Shown here piece by piece: positions 1 to 8,429 of a stretch of 64,000 nt of DNA (position 1 is the stretch's first letter; every line of letters begins with the position of its first letter). Both the position numbers and the translations under genes were made by a program. The notes under the pieces were generated by a model, which worked only from the letters and a program-made list of their open reading frames with translations, was not told the origin of the DNA and ran no database searches. The stretch spans positions 29,694-93,693 of the forward strand of contig JAUQWO010000013.1 of the NCBI GenBank assembly GCA_030835135.1, given 5' to 3'. This DNA comes from Bacteroidota bacterium (GTDB lineage: Bacteria; Bacteroidota; Ignavibacteria; UBA10030; UBA6906).

Positions 1-497
1 CGCACATCGGCGACGCCCACACGCCCCCCGGATTCCGTCCCCCGCACGCGGCGGAGGTCAATGTCCAGTTCCCGTGCGATCCTGCGCACGGTTGGAGACG
101 CGGGCGGCTGCGGTCCGGTCGGTGCTTCGAGCACCGCTCCGGTCGGCTGCATCACCGGCCGCGCAGCGGCAACGGGTGCCGCGGGGCGTGCTGGTTCTTC
201 CTCCGGCTCCTCATCGCCAACGCGGGCGTCCACCATGCGTGCAGAGGGTGCCCCGGCATCCGCCCCTCCGTCGCTCACGGTCAGCAGCAAGGCGCCGACC
301 TTGATAACGTCGCCTTCCTTGACATGTACACTTCCCACGACCCCCTCAACGGGCGAGGGGATGGATGCAACGGCCTTCTCGCTCTCCAACTCCAGGACGG
401 GCTGATCTTTCGCGATGCGGTCGCCCTGTTTGACAAAGATCGTCGCGACGGTGCCGGAATCCGCTCCCTCACCCAGCCGCGGTAGACGTATCTCCAT
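1..497 (-). CDS. aceF: Pyruvate dehydrogenase E2 (dihydrolipoamide acetyltransferase), N-terminal part
   Basis: This open frame starts at an ATG at 497, preceded by AGGAG five bases upstream, and runs off the left edge, so about 165 residues are visible. Residues 1-80 form a lipoyl domain; Lys41 within LESEKA is the expected lipoylated lysine. A Pro/Ala/Glu-rich flexible linker follows (about 85-130), then a peripheral subunit-binding domain beginning at about PTVRRIARELDID. This order is diagnostic for the E2 core of 2-oxo acid dehydrogenases. It lies 27 bp downstream of the AceE-type E1 gene on the same strand, so it should be the pyruvate complex E2, passing acetyl groups to CoA. The catalytic domain is outside the window, so the acyl specificity rests on context. 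Confidence 0.9.
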   Translation of the reverse strand, partial: MEIRLPRLGEGADSGTVATIFVKQGDRIAKDQPVLELESEKAVASIPSPVEGVVGSVHVKEGDVIKVGALLLTVSDGGADAGAPSARMVDARVGDEEPEEEPARPAAPVAAARPVMQPTGAVLEAPTGPQPPASPTVRRIARELDIDLRRVRGTESGGRVGVADV

Positions 498-524
498 GAA
501 TGCTCCTTTGCTTCGCCAGTGAAC

Positions 525-3218
525 TCAAACGATCGCGGGGAAATGCTTCTCCGGATCGACGCCCAGGTCCCTGATCGCCGCCGCTACCCGGGCAGGATCG
601 TACTCTCCCCTGCGGGCGAGGGCATACAATGTTGCGATGACGATGCTCTCCGCATCGATCTCGAAGAACCGCCGCAACGCCGGACGGGTATCGCTCCGCC
701 CGAATCCATCCGTACCCAGCGTCGTCAGGCCGCCGGGAACCCACGGTGCGATCTGGTCGGGGACGAGCTTCATGTAATCGGAGACGGCGATGAACGGTCC
801 CTTCTCCGCGTGCAGCACCTGTTCCACATACGAGGTCTTCGGGGGCTCCGTCGGGTGCAGCATGTTCCACCGCTGCACGTTCAATGCATCATTCCGCAGG
901 GCCTTGTAACTCGTCGCACTCCAGATGTCGGCCGCGATGTAGAACTGGTCCGCAAGGATCTCCTGCGCGCGCAGGGCCTGACGCATGATTGGGCCGCTGG
1001 CGAAGATCTGGGCGGTGTGCTGCCCCTTTCCTTCCGCCGCCCGGAACTTGTAGAGCCCCTTCAGAATGCCGTCCGTCACGCCGTCGGGCATGGGCGGCAT
1101 GGGATAATTCTCATTGTACAGCGTGAGGTAATAGAACACCGCCTCGCCTTCACCGTACATCCGCCGCAAGCCGTCCTGCACGATCACAGCGGTCTCATAG
1201 GCGAACGCCGGATCATAGGCCCGCAGGTTCGGCACGGTCGTGGCAAGCAGATGGCTGTGCCCATCCTCATGCTGCAGACCCTCGCCGTTCAACGTCGTGC
1301 GCCCGGCCGTCGCACCGAGCATGAACCCCTTGGCACGCATGTCGCCCGCGGCCCAGGCAAGATCGCCGATGCGCTGGAACCCGAACATCGAATAATAAAT
1401 GTAGAACGGGATCATGTTCACGCCATGGTTCGCATACGCCGTGGCTGCGGCGATGAAGGACGACATGGCACCCGCTTCGGTGATCCCTTCTTCGAGGATC
1501 TGCCCGTCCTTGGCCTCGCGATAATACAAGAGCGACTCCGAGTCCACCGGCTCGTAGAGCTGGCCCTTCGGCGAATAGATGCCGATCTCCCGGAAGAGCG
1601 GGTCCATACCGAACGTCCGGGCCTCATCAGGGATGATCGGGACGATGTTCTTGCCGATGGCCTTGTTCCGCAGGAGCATGCCGAGCATGCGCACGAACGC
1701 CATGGTGGTCGACACCTCGGTGTGCCCGGTCCCCTTGAGGAACTCCGCGAACTTCTCCAGCTCCGGGATCTCCATCGCGGGCGCATGCTCGGCCCTCCGG
1801 GGCAGACCGCCGCCAAGGGTCTTCCGGCGCTCACGCAGATACGTGATCTCCGGACTGTCGTCGGGCGGACGGTAGAACGGCGTGTCGGCGACATCCTCAT
1901 CGCTGATGGGGATGCCGAACCGCGACCGGAACTCCCGCAGCTCCTTCTCGTTCAGCTTCTTCTGCTGGTGCGACACATTGCGGCCTTCGCCGGCCTCGCC
2001 CAGACCGTATCCCTTCACGGTCTTCGCCAGGATCACCGTCGGAGAGCCACGATGCTCCATCGCCGCCTTGTACGCAGCGTACACCTTGCGCGGATCATGA
2101 CCGCCACGCTGAAGCTTCCGGATCTGATCGTCGGTCAGCTTGAGTGCCCGCTTCGCAAGCTCCGGATACTTCCCGAAGAAATGCTTGCGCGTATAACTGC
2201 CGGTCTCGACGGAATACTTCTGGAAGTCACCATCGACCGCCTCTTCCATGCGCTTCATCAGGAGGCCATCCGCATCCTCTGCGAGAAGCGGGTCCCAGTC
2301 CGATCCCCACACCACCTTGATGACGTTCCATCCCGCACCACGGAACGCGGATTCCAACTCCTGAATGATCTTCCCATTGCCCCGCACCGGCCCGTCGAGC
2401 CGTTGCAGATTGCAGTTCACGATCCACACGAGGTTGTCCAGCCCCTCACGCGATGCCAGCGTGAGCGCTCCCAGCGTCTCCGGTTCATCCGTTTCGCCGT
2501 CGCCGCCAAAGGACCAGACCTTCGGCTCCTCGCCGGTGATGAAGCCACGGGCCTTGAGGTAGCGGTTGAAGCGCGCCTGATAGATGGACATGATCGGGCC
2601 CAGGCCCATCGAGACCGTGGGGAACTGCCAGAAGTCCGGCATCAGGTACGGGTGCGGATACGACGACAGTCCGCCCGTCCGTGCAAGCTCCTGACGGAAA
2701 TGATGGAGCTTCTGGGTATCGATGCGTCCTTCCAGGAACGCCCGGGCATAGATACCCGGCGACGCATGACCCTGGAAGAAGACCATGTCCGCAGGGCGGT
2801 CGCCATCGCCGCCACGGAAGAAATGGTTGAATGCGACCTCATAGAGCGTCGCCGACGAGGCATAGGAAGAGATATGTCCCCCGAGTCCGCCGTGCGCCCG
2901 GTTGGCGTTCACCACCATCGCCATGGCGTTCCAGCGGATGAAGCTCTTGATCCGGCGCTCGATCTCGCGGTCACCCGGATATTCAGGCTCGTCTTCCACG
3001 GGAATGGTATTGAGGTACGGGGTGCTTACCGAACGCGGGATCTGCATCCCGGCATCGCGCAATCGCGTCTTCAGTCGCTCGAAAAGCAGTGGCAGCTTCT
3101 CCGCGGGCTGGTCGCGGAGTACCGATTCCAGCACCAATTCCAGAGAATCCAGCCATCGTTCCTGTTCTGCGTGCGCCCCTTGCGGGGCGCCATCGGGTTT
3201 CGTAAGTTCTTTTTCCAC
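525..3218 (-). CDS. aceE: Pyruvate dehydrogenase E1 component, homodimeric type
   Basis: The 897-residue protein matches the length of E. coli AceE (887). It decarboxylates pyruvate with thiamine diphosphate and hands the hydroxyethyl group to lipoyl-E2. The ThDP/Mg motif begins at GDGETDEPE (residues 239-247) and continues to NCNLQRLDGPVRGNGK near 268, nearly identical to the enterobacterial enzyme. The N-terminal FIRWNAMAMVVNAN and HISSYAS segments are also typical. The start is GTG at 3218 with AGGTGAG just upstream. It is followed 27 bp later by the E2 gene, so the two form an operon. The homodimeric form is typical of proteobacteria and some Bacteroidota/Chlorobi relatives. No truncation is seen. 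Confidence 0.96.
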   Translation of the reverse strand: MEKELTKPDGAPQGAHAEQERWLDSLELVLESVLRDQPAEKLPLLFERLKTRLRDAGMQIPRSVSTPYLNTIPVEDEPEYPGDREIERRIKSFIRWNAMAMVVNANRAHGGLGGHISSYASSATLYEVAFNHFFRGGDGDRPADMVFFQGHASPGIYARAFLEGRIDTQKLHHFRQELARTGGLSSYPHPYLMPDFWQFPTVSMGLGPIMSIYQARFNRYLKARGFITGEEPKVWSFGGDGETDEPETLGALTLASREGLDNLVWIVNCNLQRLDGPVRGNGKIIQELESAFRGAGWNVIKVVWGSDWDPLLAEDADGLLMKRMEEAVDGDFQKYSVETGSYTRKHFFGKYPELAKRALKLTDDQIRKLQRGGHDPRKVYAAYKAAMEHRGSPTVILAKTVKGYGLGEAGEGRNVSHQQKKLNEKELREFRSRFGIPISDEDVADTPFYRPPDDSPEITYLRERRKTLGGGLPRRAEHAPAMEIPELEKFAEFLKGTGHTEVSTTMAFVRMLGMLLRNKAIGKNIVPIIPDEARTFGMDPLFREIGIYSPKGQLYEPVDSESLLYYREAKDGQILEEGITEAGAMSSFIAAATAYANHGVNMIPFYIYYSMFGFQRIGDLAWAAGDMRAKGFMLGATAGRTTLNGEGLQHEDGHSHLLATTVPNLRAYDPAFAYETAVIVQDGLRRMYGEGEAVFYYLTLYNENYPMPPMPDGVTDGILKGLYKFRAAEGKGQHTAQIFASGPIMRQALRAQEILADQFYIAADIWSATSYKALRNDALNVQRWNMLHPTEPPKTSYVEQVLHAEKGPFIAVSDYMKLVPDQIAPWVPGGLTTLGTDGFGRSDTRPALRRFFEIDAESIVIATLYALARRGEYDPARVAAAIRDLGVDPEKHFPAIV

Positions 3219-3286
3219 TCGTTCTCACCTGTAAAAGGACTGCGTAATGTACGCGTTTCTGCCTCTGCACACAATACCTAAGTGCA

Positions 3287-4006
3287 GTGCATTTCACTGA
3301 CGAACAGCTCCACACTCCGGGAATGCAGCTGGCGTGCGACGACGTCTTGCTGGATCTCTGCGATGCGAGCCCCGGCCGCGAAACCCTGCGCGTCTGGAGC
3401 CCGGAAACGTACTTCGTGGTCGCGGGGTACACGAACCGCATCCTGGATGAGGTCCGTGTCGATGCCTGCGTTGCCAGAGCGATCCCCCTCTATCGTAGAA
3501 CAAGCGGTGGGGGTACGATAGTTCAGGCACCGGGATGTCTGAACTACTCCATCATTCTGCGCATCGATCGCGACCCGGCCCTCGAGAACATCACCTCCAC
3601 CGGCACCTACGTCCTGGAACGTATCGCGGGAGCAGTCCACCACCTGACCGGCTTCCCCATCGACCGCCGGGGTCATACCGATCTCGTGCTCGGTGGCCGG
3701 AAATTCTCGGGGAATGCTCAACGCCGGAAAAGCCACGCGGTCCTGTTCCATGGCACCTTTCTCCTCGATGCGAACCTGGACATCATCGAGGAACTGTTGC
3801 CGATGCCGTCACATCAACCGGAGTACCGCAAAGGAAGGCCCCACCGGGAATTTCTGGTGAACCTCGGGCTGGATGCGGCAACACTCACGGCCGCATTGAA
3901 GGAGGAATGGGGTGCTACAACCGCGTATGGACAGCTGCCGCTCGAAGAGATCCGTGCCCTCGCCGAATCACGTTACTTGAACCACGACTGGACGTATCGA
4001 TTCTAG
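3287..4006 (+). CDS. lplA: Lipoate-protein ligase A family protein
   Basis: This 239-residue protein of the BPL/LplA/LipB fold attaches lipoate (or octanoate) to acceptor lysines of E2 and GcvH proteins. The family signature RRTSGGGT (70-77) followed by PGCLNYS (82-88) forms the lipoyl-binding loop, and GRKFSGNAQRRK around 145 supplies the adenylate-binding lysine. It lacks the C-terminal accessory domain of E. coli LplA, as in short ligases that need a partner or act as octanoyl transferases, so the exact reaction is uncertain. It is divergent from aceE across 68 bp, and the E2 lipoyl domain next door is the obvious substrate. The start is taken as GTG at 3287; no strong ribosome site is visible. 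Confidence 0.85.
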   Translation: MHFTDEQLHTPGMQLACDDVLLDLCDASPGRETLRVWSPETYFVVAGYTNRILDEVRVDACVARAIPLYRRTSGGGTIVQAPGCLNYSIILRIDRDPALENITSTGTYVLERIAGAVHHLTGFPIDRRGHTDLVLGGRKFSGNAQRRKSHAVLFHGTFLLDANLDIIEELLPMPSHQPEYRKGRPHREFLVNLGLDAATLTAALKEEWGATTAYGQLPLEEIRALAESRYLNHDWTYRF

Positions 4007-4026
4007 CGCCAATCAAGAATTGAGAA

Positions 4027-4047
4027 TTCTTAGTTCTTAATTCTTAA
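4027..4047. repeat. Three tandem 7-bp units in an AT-rich spacer
   Basis: TTCTTAG, TTCTTAA and TTCTTAA stand head to tail between the convergent lplA and batE genes. A near palindrome GAATT-GAG-AATTC lies just upstream (about 4017-4029). The spacer is strikingly AT-rich for this genome. It could be part of a termination region or a remnant of an inserted element; no function is shown. Confidence 0.6.
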
Positions 4048-4049
4048 TT

Positions 4050-4080
4050 GAGATCAGATCCGCTCCGCGGATCTGATCTC
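4050..4080. terminator. Perfect 14-bp hairpin over the batE stop codon
   Basis: The arms GAGATCAGATCCGC and GCGGATCTGATCTC are exact reverse complements separated by TCC. The batE stop codon (4054-4056) lies inside one arm, and lplA ends 44 bp away on the other strand. No U-tract follows on either strand. It is probably a bidirectional terminator or a 3'-end stabilising hairpin. Confidence 0.6.
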
Positions 4081-4809
4081 CACCCACCCGATCTTGCCGT
4101 CGAGGAGACGTATGCGGAGCCACTGTCCGATCGAGTCGGTGATGCGCACCTTCAGTCCGGCGTGGATGACGAACGCATCGCTGCTCTTCGCGTCCGGTGA
4201 GTTCTTCGCCGTGGCGATCACGGCCGTGATCACGGCCTCTTCGTTGCTGTTCGCATCCATGATCTTCCCCCCGAGGATGGTCGTCCCCATCAGCAATGCC
4301 AGGCCTGTGACGATCGATGCGACCAGCCCCGACTTCCGCAGCACATAGGTCCGCGCCAGCAGGATCAGCGCGATCGACCCGAGGAACAGCACCACCAGGA
4401 GCCAGGTCAACCAGGTGATCCCATTCAGCGAGAACACATCCTTGATCCCGTCCCACCAGTCCCACAGGAACAACCGCGGCGCCGGATCGATCCTGTCCAC
4501 GATCTGCAGGTTCGCCAGCTGGAGATTGTGCCGGACATCATCATCGGCCGGAAGGTACCGGAGGGCACGCTCGTAGTTCAGGATCGCCTTCCCCATGTTC
4601 CCGGTCTTGTAATACGCGTTGCCAAGATTGAAGCAGATCTCGCCACCGGTATACCCCGACTGCAGGATGGTCTCGTACGCCGCGGCAGCCTCGGCGAATT
4701 TCCCCTGCTGATACAACGCGTTCCCCTGCTGGTACCGCTGCTCCACCGTCTGGGCCTGGAGTCCGTAGGCCAGACACATCGCCACGCCAAGGAAGAGGAT
4801 CCGTTTCAT
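4054..4809 (-). CDS. batE: BatE: TPR and SH3-domain aerotolerance protein
   Basis: The 251-residue protein has a signal peptide (1-20), tetratricopeptide repeats at about 21-95, two membrane helices near 128-155 and 160-183, and an SH3-like domain at about 195-251 ending GWVEIRSAERI. That order matches BatE of the Bacteroides fragilis aerotolerance operon, where Bat proteins sit in the inner membrane and are linked to oxygen or envelope stress. The precise biochemical role is not established in the family. Its ATG overlaps the batD stop (ATGA), which indicates translational coupling. It is the last gene of the eight-gene operon, and its stop codon lies in a perfect hairpin. Confidence 0.88.
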   Translation of the reverse strand: MKRILFLGVAMCLAYGLQAQTVEQRYQQGNALYQQGKFAEAAAAYETILQSGYTGGEICFNLGNAYYKTGNMGKAILNYERALRYLPADDDVRHNLQLANLQIVDRIDPAPRLFLWDWWDGIKDVFSLNGITWLTWLLVVLFLGSIALILLARTYVLRKSGLVASIVTGLALLMGTTILGGKIMDANSNEEAVITAVIATAKNSPDAKSSDAFVIHAGLKVRITDSIGQWLRIRLLDGKIGWVEIRSAERI

Positions 4810-6647
4810 CGCGTCCTCAACGTCCGTTCAACGTCCACGATCACCCGCCGGGCATCGTCATAGGTCTTCTGCATCGCCGTCAGCTCGAGACTCGTTGGAG
4901 CGAACCGCGCCATATCACACGTCTCCAGCACCGACCGCAACGACGTCAGCAAGTCCTCCGACGCACCGCGCTCGCGGAGAACGGTGACCGCCCCTTCAAC
5001 CGAAAACTCGGCCTGCGGGATGTTCAACTTGTCGCCCAGATACTTCCAGAGTGCTTTCGAGACCTCCGCGTAAAACCGGAGCCGCTGGTTGGACGACGGC
5101 TCTCCCTTCCGCGGCGACTTTTCCTTCAACAGGTACTCCGCCTCACGCAACCCCTTCTGCGCCACCTTCATGGCCCGCCGGTTCCTGTACCCCGCCTGAT
5201 CGGCCATCACCACCTGACGCTGCCGCGCATACACCCATGCACCGGCCAGTCCGGCGAAGGGCAACACCATCAGCATGATGAAAATGGGGTCCGCATACAA
5301 GCGGTCACCCGGACGCACGATCACCGGCGCCTGCATCTTGATGAACCGGATATCCTGACTCAGCAGCTTCACATCCTCACGGTTGACCCCCGACATCACC
5401 GTCGCACTTCCCGCCGCCCCCTGCTCCACATTGAGGTCGATCTGCGGTGAGCGAAGATGCACATACTCACGCTTTTTGAGATCGAAATACGACATGGTGA
5501 CCGGCTTGATGACCTTCAACCCCGGATACCGGGGGATCATCAGATACTCGAACGTCTTGCTGCCGCTGACACGCCCCTGCGACCGGTTGATCGACTCGGT
5601 GACCTTCGGACTGTATTGCTCGAAGTCCGGCGGCAATTCCAGTGCCGGTGCCTCCAGCAGCTTGATGTTCCCCGTGCCCGAGACCGTCACTTTCAGACTC
5701 ACCGGCTCGTTCGCCCGCGTCGTCCTTTTGTCGATGGCCGTGCTCATCGCGAACTGCCCGATGGCACCCTTGAAGTCGGACGGCGCGCCGCCGGGAAGCG
5801 GGTCCACCACAACCTTCACCGGATCGCTCGCCGCGGTGTAGCTGACGTTACGGCCGAACGGATCACGGAAGAAGGACTCGAACGGATCGTTCGACCGCGG
5901 ACTCTGCAACTGCACGGTTGTTTGCACTTCCATCGGACCGACCTCGAGCGTGCCCGATTGTGTGGGGAACAACGCGACGCGCCGCAACACGCCCACACGG
6001 TACGTCTTGCCGTTGATGGTCTCGTTGGTCAGACTGATGTTCTTCGGGATCTCGACATCCTCACTCCAGAAGCCGGTCATCGCCGGATTCTTCGACACCG
6101 CGTAATTCACGACCGATACCCGGGTGTACAACTTGAAGACCAGGTTCACCTGATCGCCCTGCATCACGTGGTTGCGGTCCACCGCCGCACGCAGAAAGAG
6201 TTCTTCCGAGAGTCCTGCCGTGGGATCGCCACCCTGCTGCTGACGGTTCTGACGGGGGGCCGCCTTGACAACCTGAATGGCCACCGGCGAGCTCTTCAGC
6301 ACGGCGCCACCCGCCTCGATCGACGCAGGCCCGATCGTGAACGTCCCGAGTTCCTTCGGCTGCAGCACATACGCGTAGGTGACCGACGACGACACGGACC
6401 CGTTGATGATCTGCATGCTCGTGGACTGGTTCGGTCCGGCCATGATGTGGAACTTGCTCAGGTCGGGCAGCTGGAGGTTCTTCCCGCCGCCGGCAAATTG
6501 CCCCTCCAGCGTGAGCACGTAGTTGAATTGCTCGCCCTGACCGACGGTGGTGCGGTCCACCGAGGCCTCGAATTTCGCCGACTGCCCTGCGCCCACGGCC
6601 CAGAACAGCGCCAGGGCGGCAACCAATCCGGTCCATTGCCGTCCCAT
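4806..6647 (-). CDS. batD: BatD: oxygen-tolerance membrane protein
   Basis: This BatD family protein has about 613 residues. The frame is open upstream to 6722, but the start at 6647 (MGRQWTGLVAAL) is preferred because it gives a signal peptide and lies 4 bp after the batC stop. The mature part begins with a beta-rich region containing FEASVDRTTVGQGEQFNY, the typical first BatD domain, and continues with further beta-sandwich domains. A membrane helix near IFIMLMVLPFAGLAGAWVYA is followed by a cytoplasmic helical domain. Bat proteins probably act as a periplasm-facing complex with MoxR. It overlaps batE by four bases. Regulation should follow the operon. Confidence 0.9.
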   Translation of the reverse strand: MGRQWTGLVAALALFWAVGAGQSAKFEASVDRTTVGQGEQFNYVLTLEGQFAGGGKNLQLPDLSKFHIMAGPNQSTSMQIINGSVSSSVTYAYVLQPKELGTFTIGPASIEAGGAVLKSSPVAIQVVKAAPRQNRQQQGGDPTAGLSEELFLRAAVDRNHVMQGDQVNLVFKLYTRVSVVNYAVSKNPAMTGFWSEDVEIPKNISLTNETINGKTYRVGVLRRVALFPTQSGTLEVGPMEVQTTVQLQSPRSNDPFESFFRDPFGRNVSYTAASDPVKVVVDPLPGGAPSDFKGAIGQFAMSTAIDKRTTRANEPVSLKVTVSGTGNIKLLEAPALELPPDFEQYSPKVTESINRSQGRVSGSKTFEYLMIPRYPGLKVIKPVTMSYFDLKKREYVHLRSPQIDLNVEQGAAGSATVMSGVNREDVKLLSQDIRFIKMQAPVIVRPGDRLYADPIFIMLMVLPFAGLAGAWVYARQRQVVMADQAGYRNRRAMKVAQKGLREAEYLLKEKSPRKGEPSSNQRLRFYAEVSKALWKYLGDKLNIPQAEFSVEGAVTVLRERGASEDLLTSLRSVLETCDMARFAPTSLELTAMQKTYDDARRVIVDVERTLRTR

Positions 6648-6651
6648 CGGC

Positions 6652-7383
6652 CTACCAGTCCCTGTCTGTGCGCGCACGGCCAGCAGGCTTCGCCTGGCGT
6701 TTCTTCTGGATGTCTCGTTCATTGTTCTTCAGCACGTCGAGTATGCGTTCGGCGTCAGCCTTCGAGATCTGCTTCTCCCGCGGCTGCTGCTGACGCTGTT
6801 GCTGTTGATCCTGGTTCTGGTCCTGCTGCTGTTGCTGCTTCTTCTGGTCCTGTTGATCCTTGTTCTGCTGCTGTTGCTGCTGGTTCTGCTTGTCCTTGTT
6901 CTGCTGCTTGTCCTTGTTCTGCTTGTTCTGCTGATTCTGCTGCTGTTGTTGCTGCTGGAGCATGCGGAGTGCGGCCGAGAGGTTGTACTTCGCTTCCTGG
7001 TCGTCAGGATTCAGCTTGAGCCCGTCCACGTACGCCTGAATGGCCTTCTGCGGCTGCTGCGCCTTCATCCAGGCGTTGCCGATATTGTAGGATGCATTCG
7101 CGCGGGTCTGACTCTCGGTCGCCACCTGCCGCGCCGCATCATACGCACGCACGGCCTCATCGTATTTTCCCTGACGGTACAGGGAGTTGCCAAGATTGAA
7201 ATGACCCTGCACCAATTGCTGGTCCTGCTCCAGCGCCTTACGGTACTTGATCTCCGCGTCCGGATACCGCTGGTCATGATAGAAGTCATTCCCGCCATTC
7301 ACCAGCGAACGGACCGATTGCGCATGCACCGGCAGGGCGCACAGTGCCAGACCGACGACCGCTACCACCGTTGCCCGTTTCAT
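6652..7383 (-). CDS. batC: BatC: TPR protein with Gln/Lys-rich tail
   Basis: The 243-residue protein has a signal peptide ending near VHAQ (22) and three or so tetratricopeptide repeats at about 28-135, with typical GNSLYRQGKYDEAVRAYDAA helices. About 60 residues made almost entirely of Gln, Asn, Lys and Asp follow (about 142-200), then a short charged tail. The TPR part matches BatC, a presumed scaffold for the Bat complex in the periplasm. The tract is encoded by mixed CAG/CAA/AAG/AAC codons, so it is not a simple trinucleotide run, but it is repeat-prone. The gene overlaps batB by ATGA and lies 4 bp before batD. Confidence 0.88.
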   Translation of the reverse strand: MKRATVVAVVGLALCALPVHAQSVRSLVNGGNDFYHDQRYPDAEIKYRKALEQDQQLVQGHFNLGNSLYRQGKYDEAVRAYDAARQVATESQTRANASYNIGNAWMKAQQPQKAIQAYVDGLKLNPDDQEAKYNLSAALRMLQQQQQQQNQQNKQNKDKQQNKDKQNQQQQQQNKDQQDQKKQQQQQDQNQDQQQQRQQQPREKQISKADAERILDVLKNNERDIQKKRQAKPAGRARTDRDW

Positions 7384-8429
7384 GCCTTCACCTCCTCCTC
7401 GCGCCGCAGGAACCGCCCGAGCGACAGCCAGGGAGTCTTGTTCTCCGACAACAGCAGTTCCAGGATCAGCAGCAGCACCGCGAACGCAAGGAAGTACTGG
7501 AACCGGTCCTCGTAGTCCGTGAACTGCTTCACGCCGAATTCCCTCTTCTGCAGCGCATTCACATCCTTGTAGATGGCATCGAGCTCGTCCTGCGACGTCG
7601 ACGACCGGAAATACTTCCCCTTCCCGATGAGCGCGATGCGCTCGAGTGAGGCTTCATCCAGCTTCGTCACAACCACCGCACCCATCCGGTCACGCTTGAA
7701 ATCGCTCACCCCCGCGTTCGTCACCAGCGGGATCGGCGCACCCGTCGGCGACCCCATGCCGATGGTGTAGAGTATCACGCCCCTGGCAGCCGCGGCCTCG
7801 GCCGCCTCGAACACCTCGCCGTCCGTATTCTCCCCGTCCGTGATCACCACGATCACCTTCGTGGTCGGGTCCTTGAGATCGAACGAGGCCATCGCCTGCT
7901 CGATCGCCGTGCCGATGGCCGTGCCGGGCGTGGACACCGCATCCACATCGATCACATCCAGGAACAGATTCGCCGCGCTGTAATCCGTGGTAAGCGGGAA
8001 TTGCGTGTACGCCTTTCCGGCGAACACCACGAGCCCGATCCGGTCACCGCCCAGCCGGCCGATCAGATTGCGGATCTCGAGTTTCGCCTTTTCGAGACGG
8101 TTCGGCTTGATATCCTCGGCCTTCATGCTGAGCGAGAGGTCCAGCGCCAGGAAGATCTCCACACCCTCCTGCTTCACCTCTTCCAGTCGCGTCCCTACCT
8201 GCAGGTCCGCCAACGCAAGAATGAGAACGACAACGATGAACACCTGGATCCCGAATTTCACCGGACGCTTGTACCGGCTCGCCGCCGGTGCGAGTCGCCC
8301 GATCATCGCCGGCGTCGCAAATGCCGCCGCGGCTCCCTTCCGCATACGCCACACCCACCATCCCACGGCAAGCAGCACCGGGACGATGGCCAGGAGCATC
8401 AGGTACTCTTCATGCACGAACCGGACCAT
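7380..8429 (-). CDS. batB: BatB: von Willebrand factor A domain membrane protein
   Basis: The protein has 349 residues from the ATG at 8429, which overlaps the batA stop as TGATG; the longer upstream frame is antisense to nothing and is not used. N-terminal helices lie near 8-27 and 58-77. The VWA domain carries the metal-ion-dependent adhesion site DLSLS (97-101), then TDYSAAN and VVITDGENTDGE. A C-terminal helix (YFLAFAVLLLILELLL) anchors the domain. This is the Bat VWA pattern, with two paralogous VWA proteins in a row. They probably assemble with each other and are worked on by the MoxR ATPase, as for other MoxR-VWA pairs. Confidence 0.92.
   Translation of the reverse strand: MVRFVHEEYLMLLAIVPVLLAVGWWVWRMRKGAAAAFATPAMIGRLAPAASRYKRPVKFGIQVFIVVVLILALADLQVGTRLEEVKQEGVEIFLALDLSLSMKAEDIKPNRLEKAKLEIRNLIGRLGGDRIGLVVFAGKAYTQFPLTTDYSAANLFLDVIDVDAVSTPGTAIGTAIEQAMASFDLKDPTTKVIVVITDGENTDGEVFEAAEAAAARGVILYTIGMGSPTGAPIPLVTNAGVSDFKRDRMGAVVVTKLDEASLERIALIGKGKYFRSSTSQDELDAIYKDVNALQKREFGVKQFTDYEDRFQYFLAFAVLLLILELLLSENKTPWLSLGRFLRREEEVKA

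Noticed and set aside
519..3281. A 920-codon open frame antisense to aceE
   Set aside because: It is a shadow of the real gene caused by high G+C codon use; its product has no recognisable domain while the minus-strand frame is a textbook AceE.
4027..4047. 7-bp repeats as a transposon end
   Set aside because: No transposase or target duplication is present.
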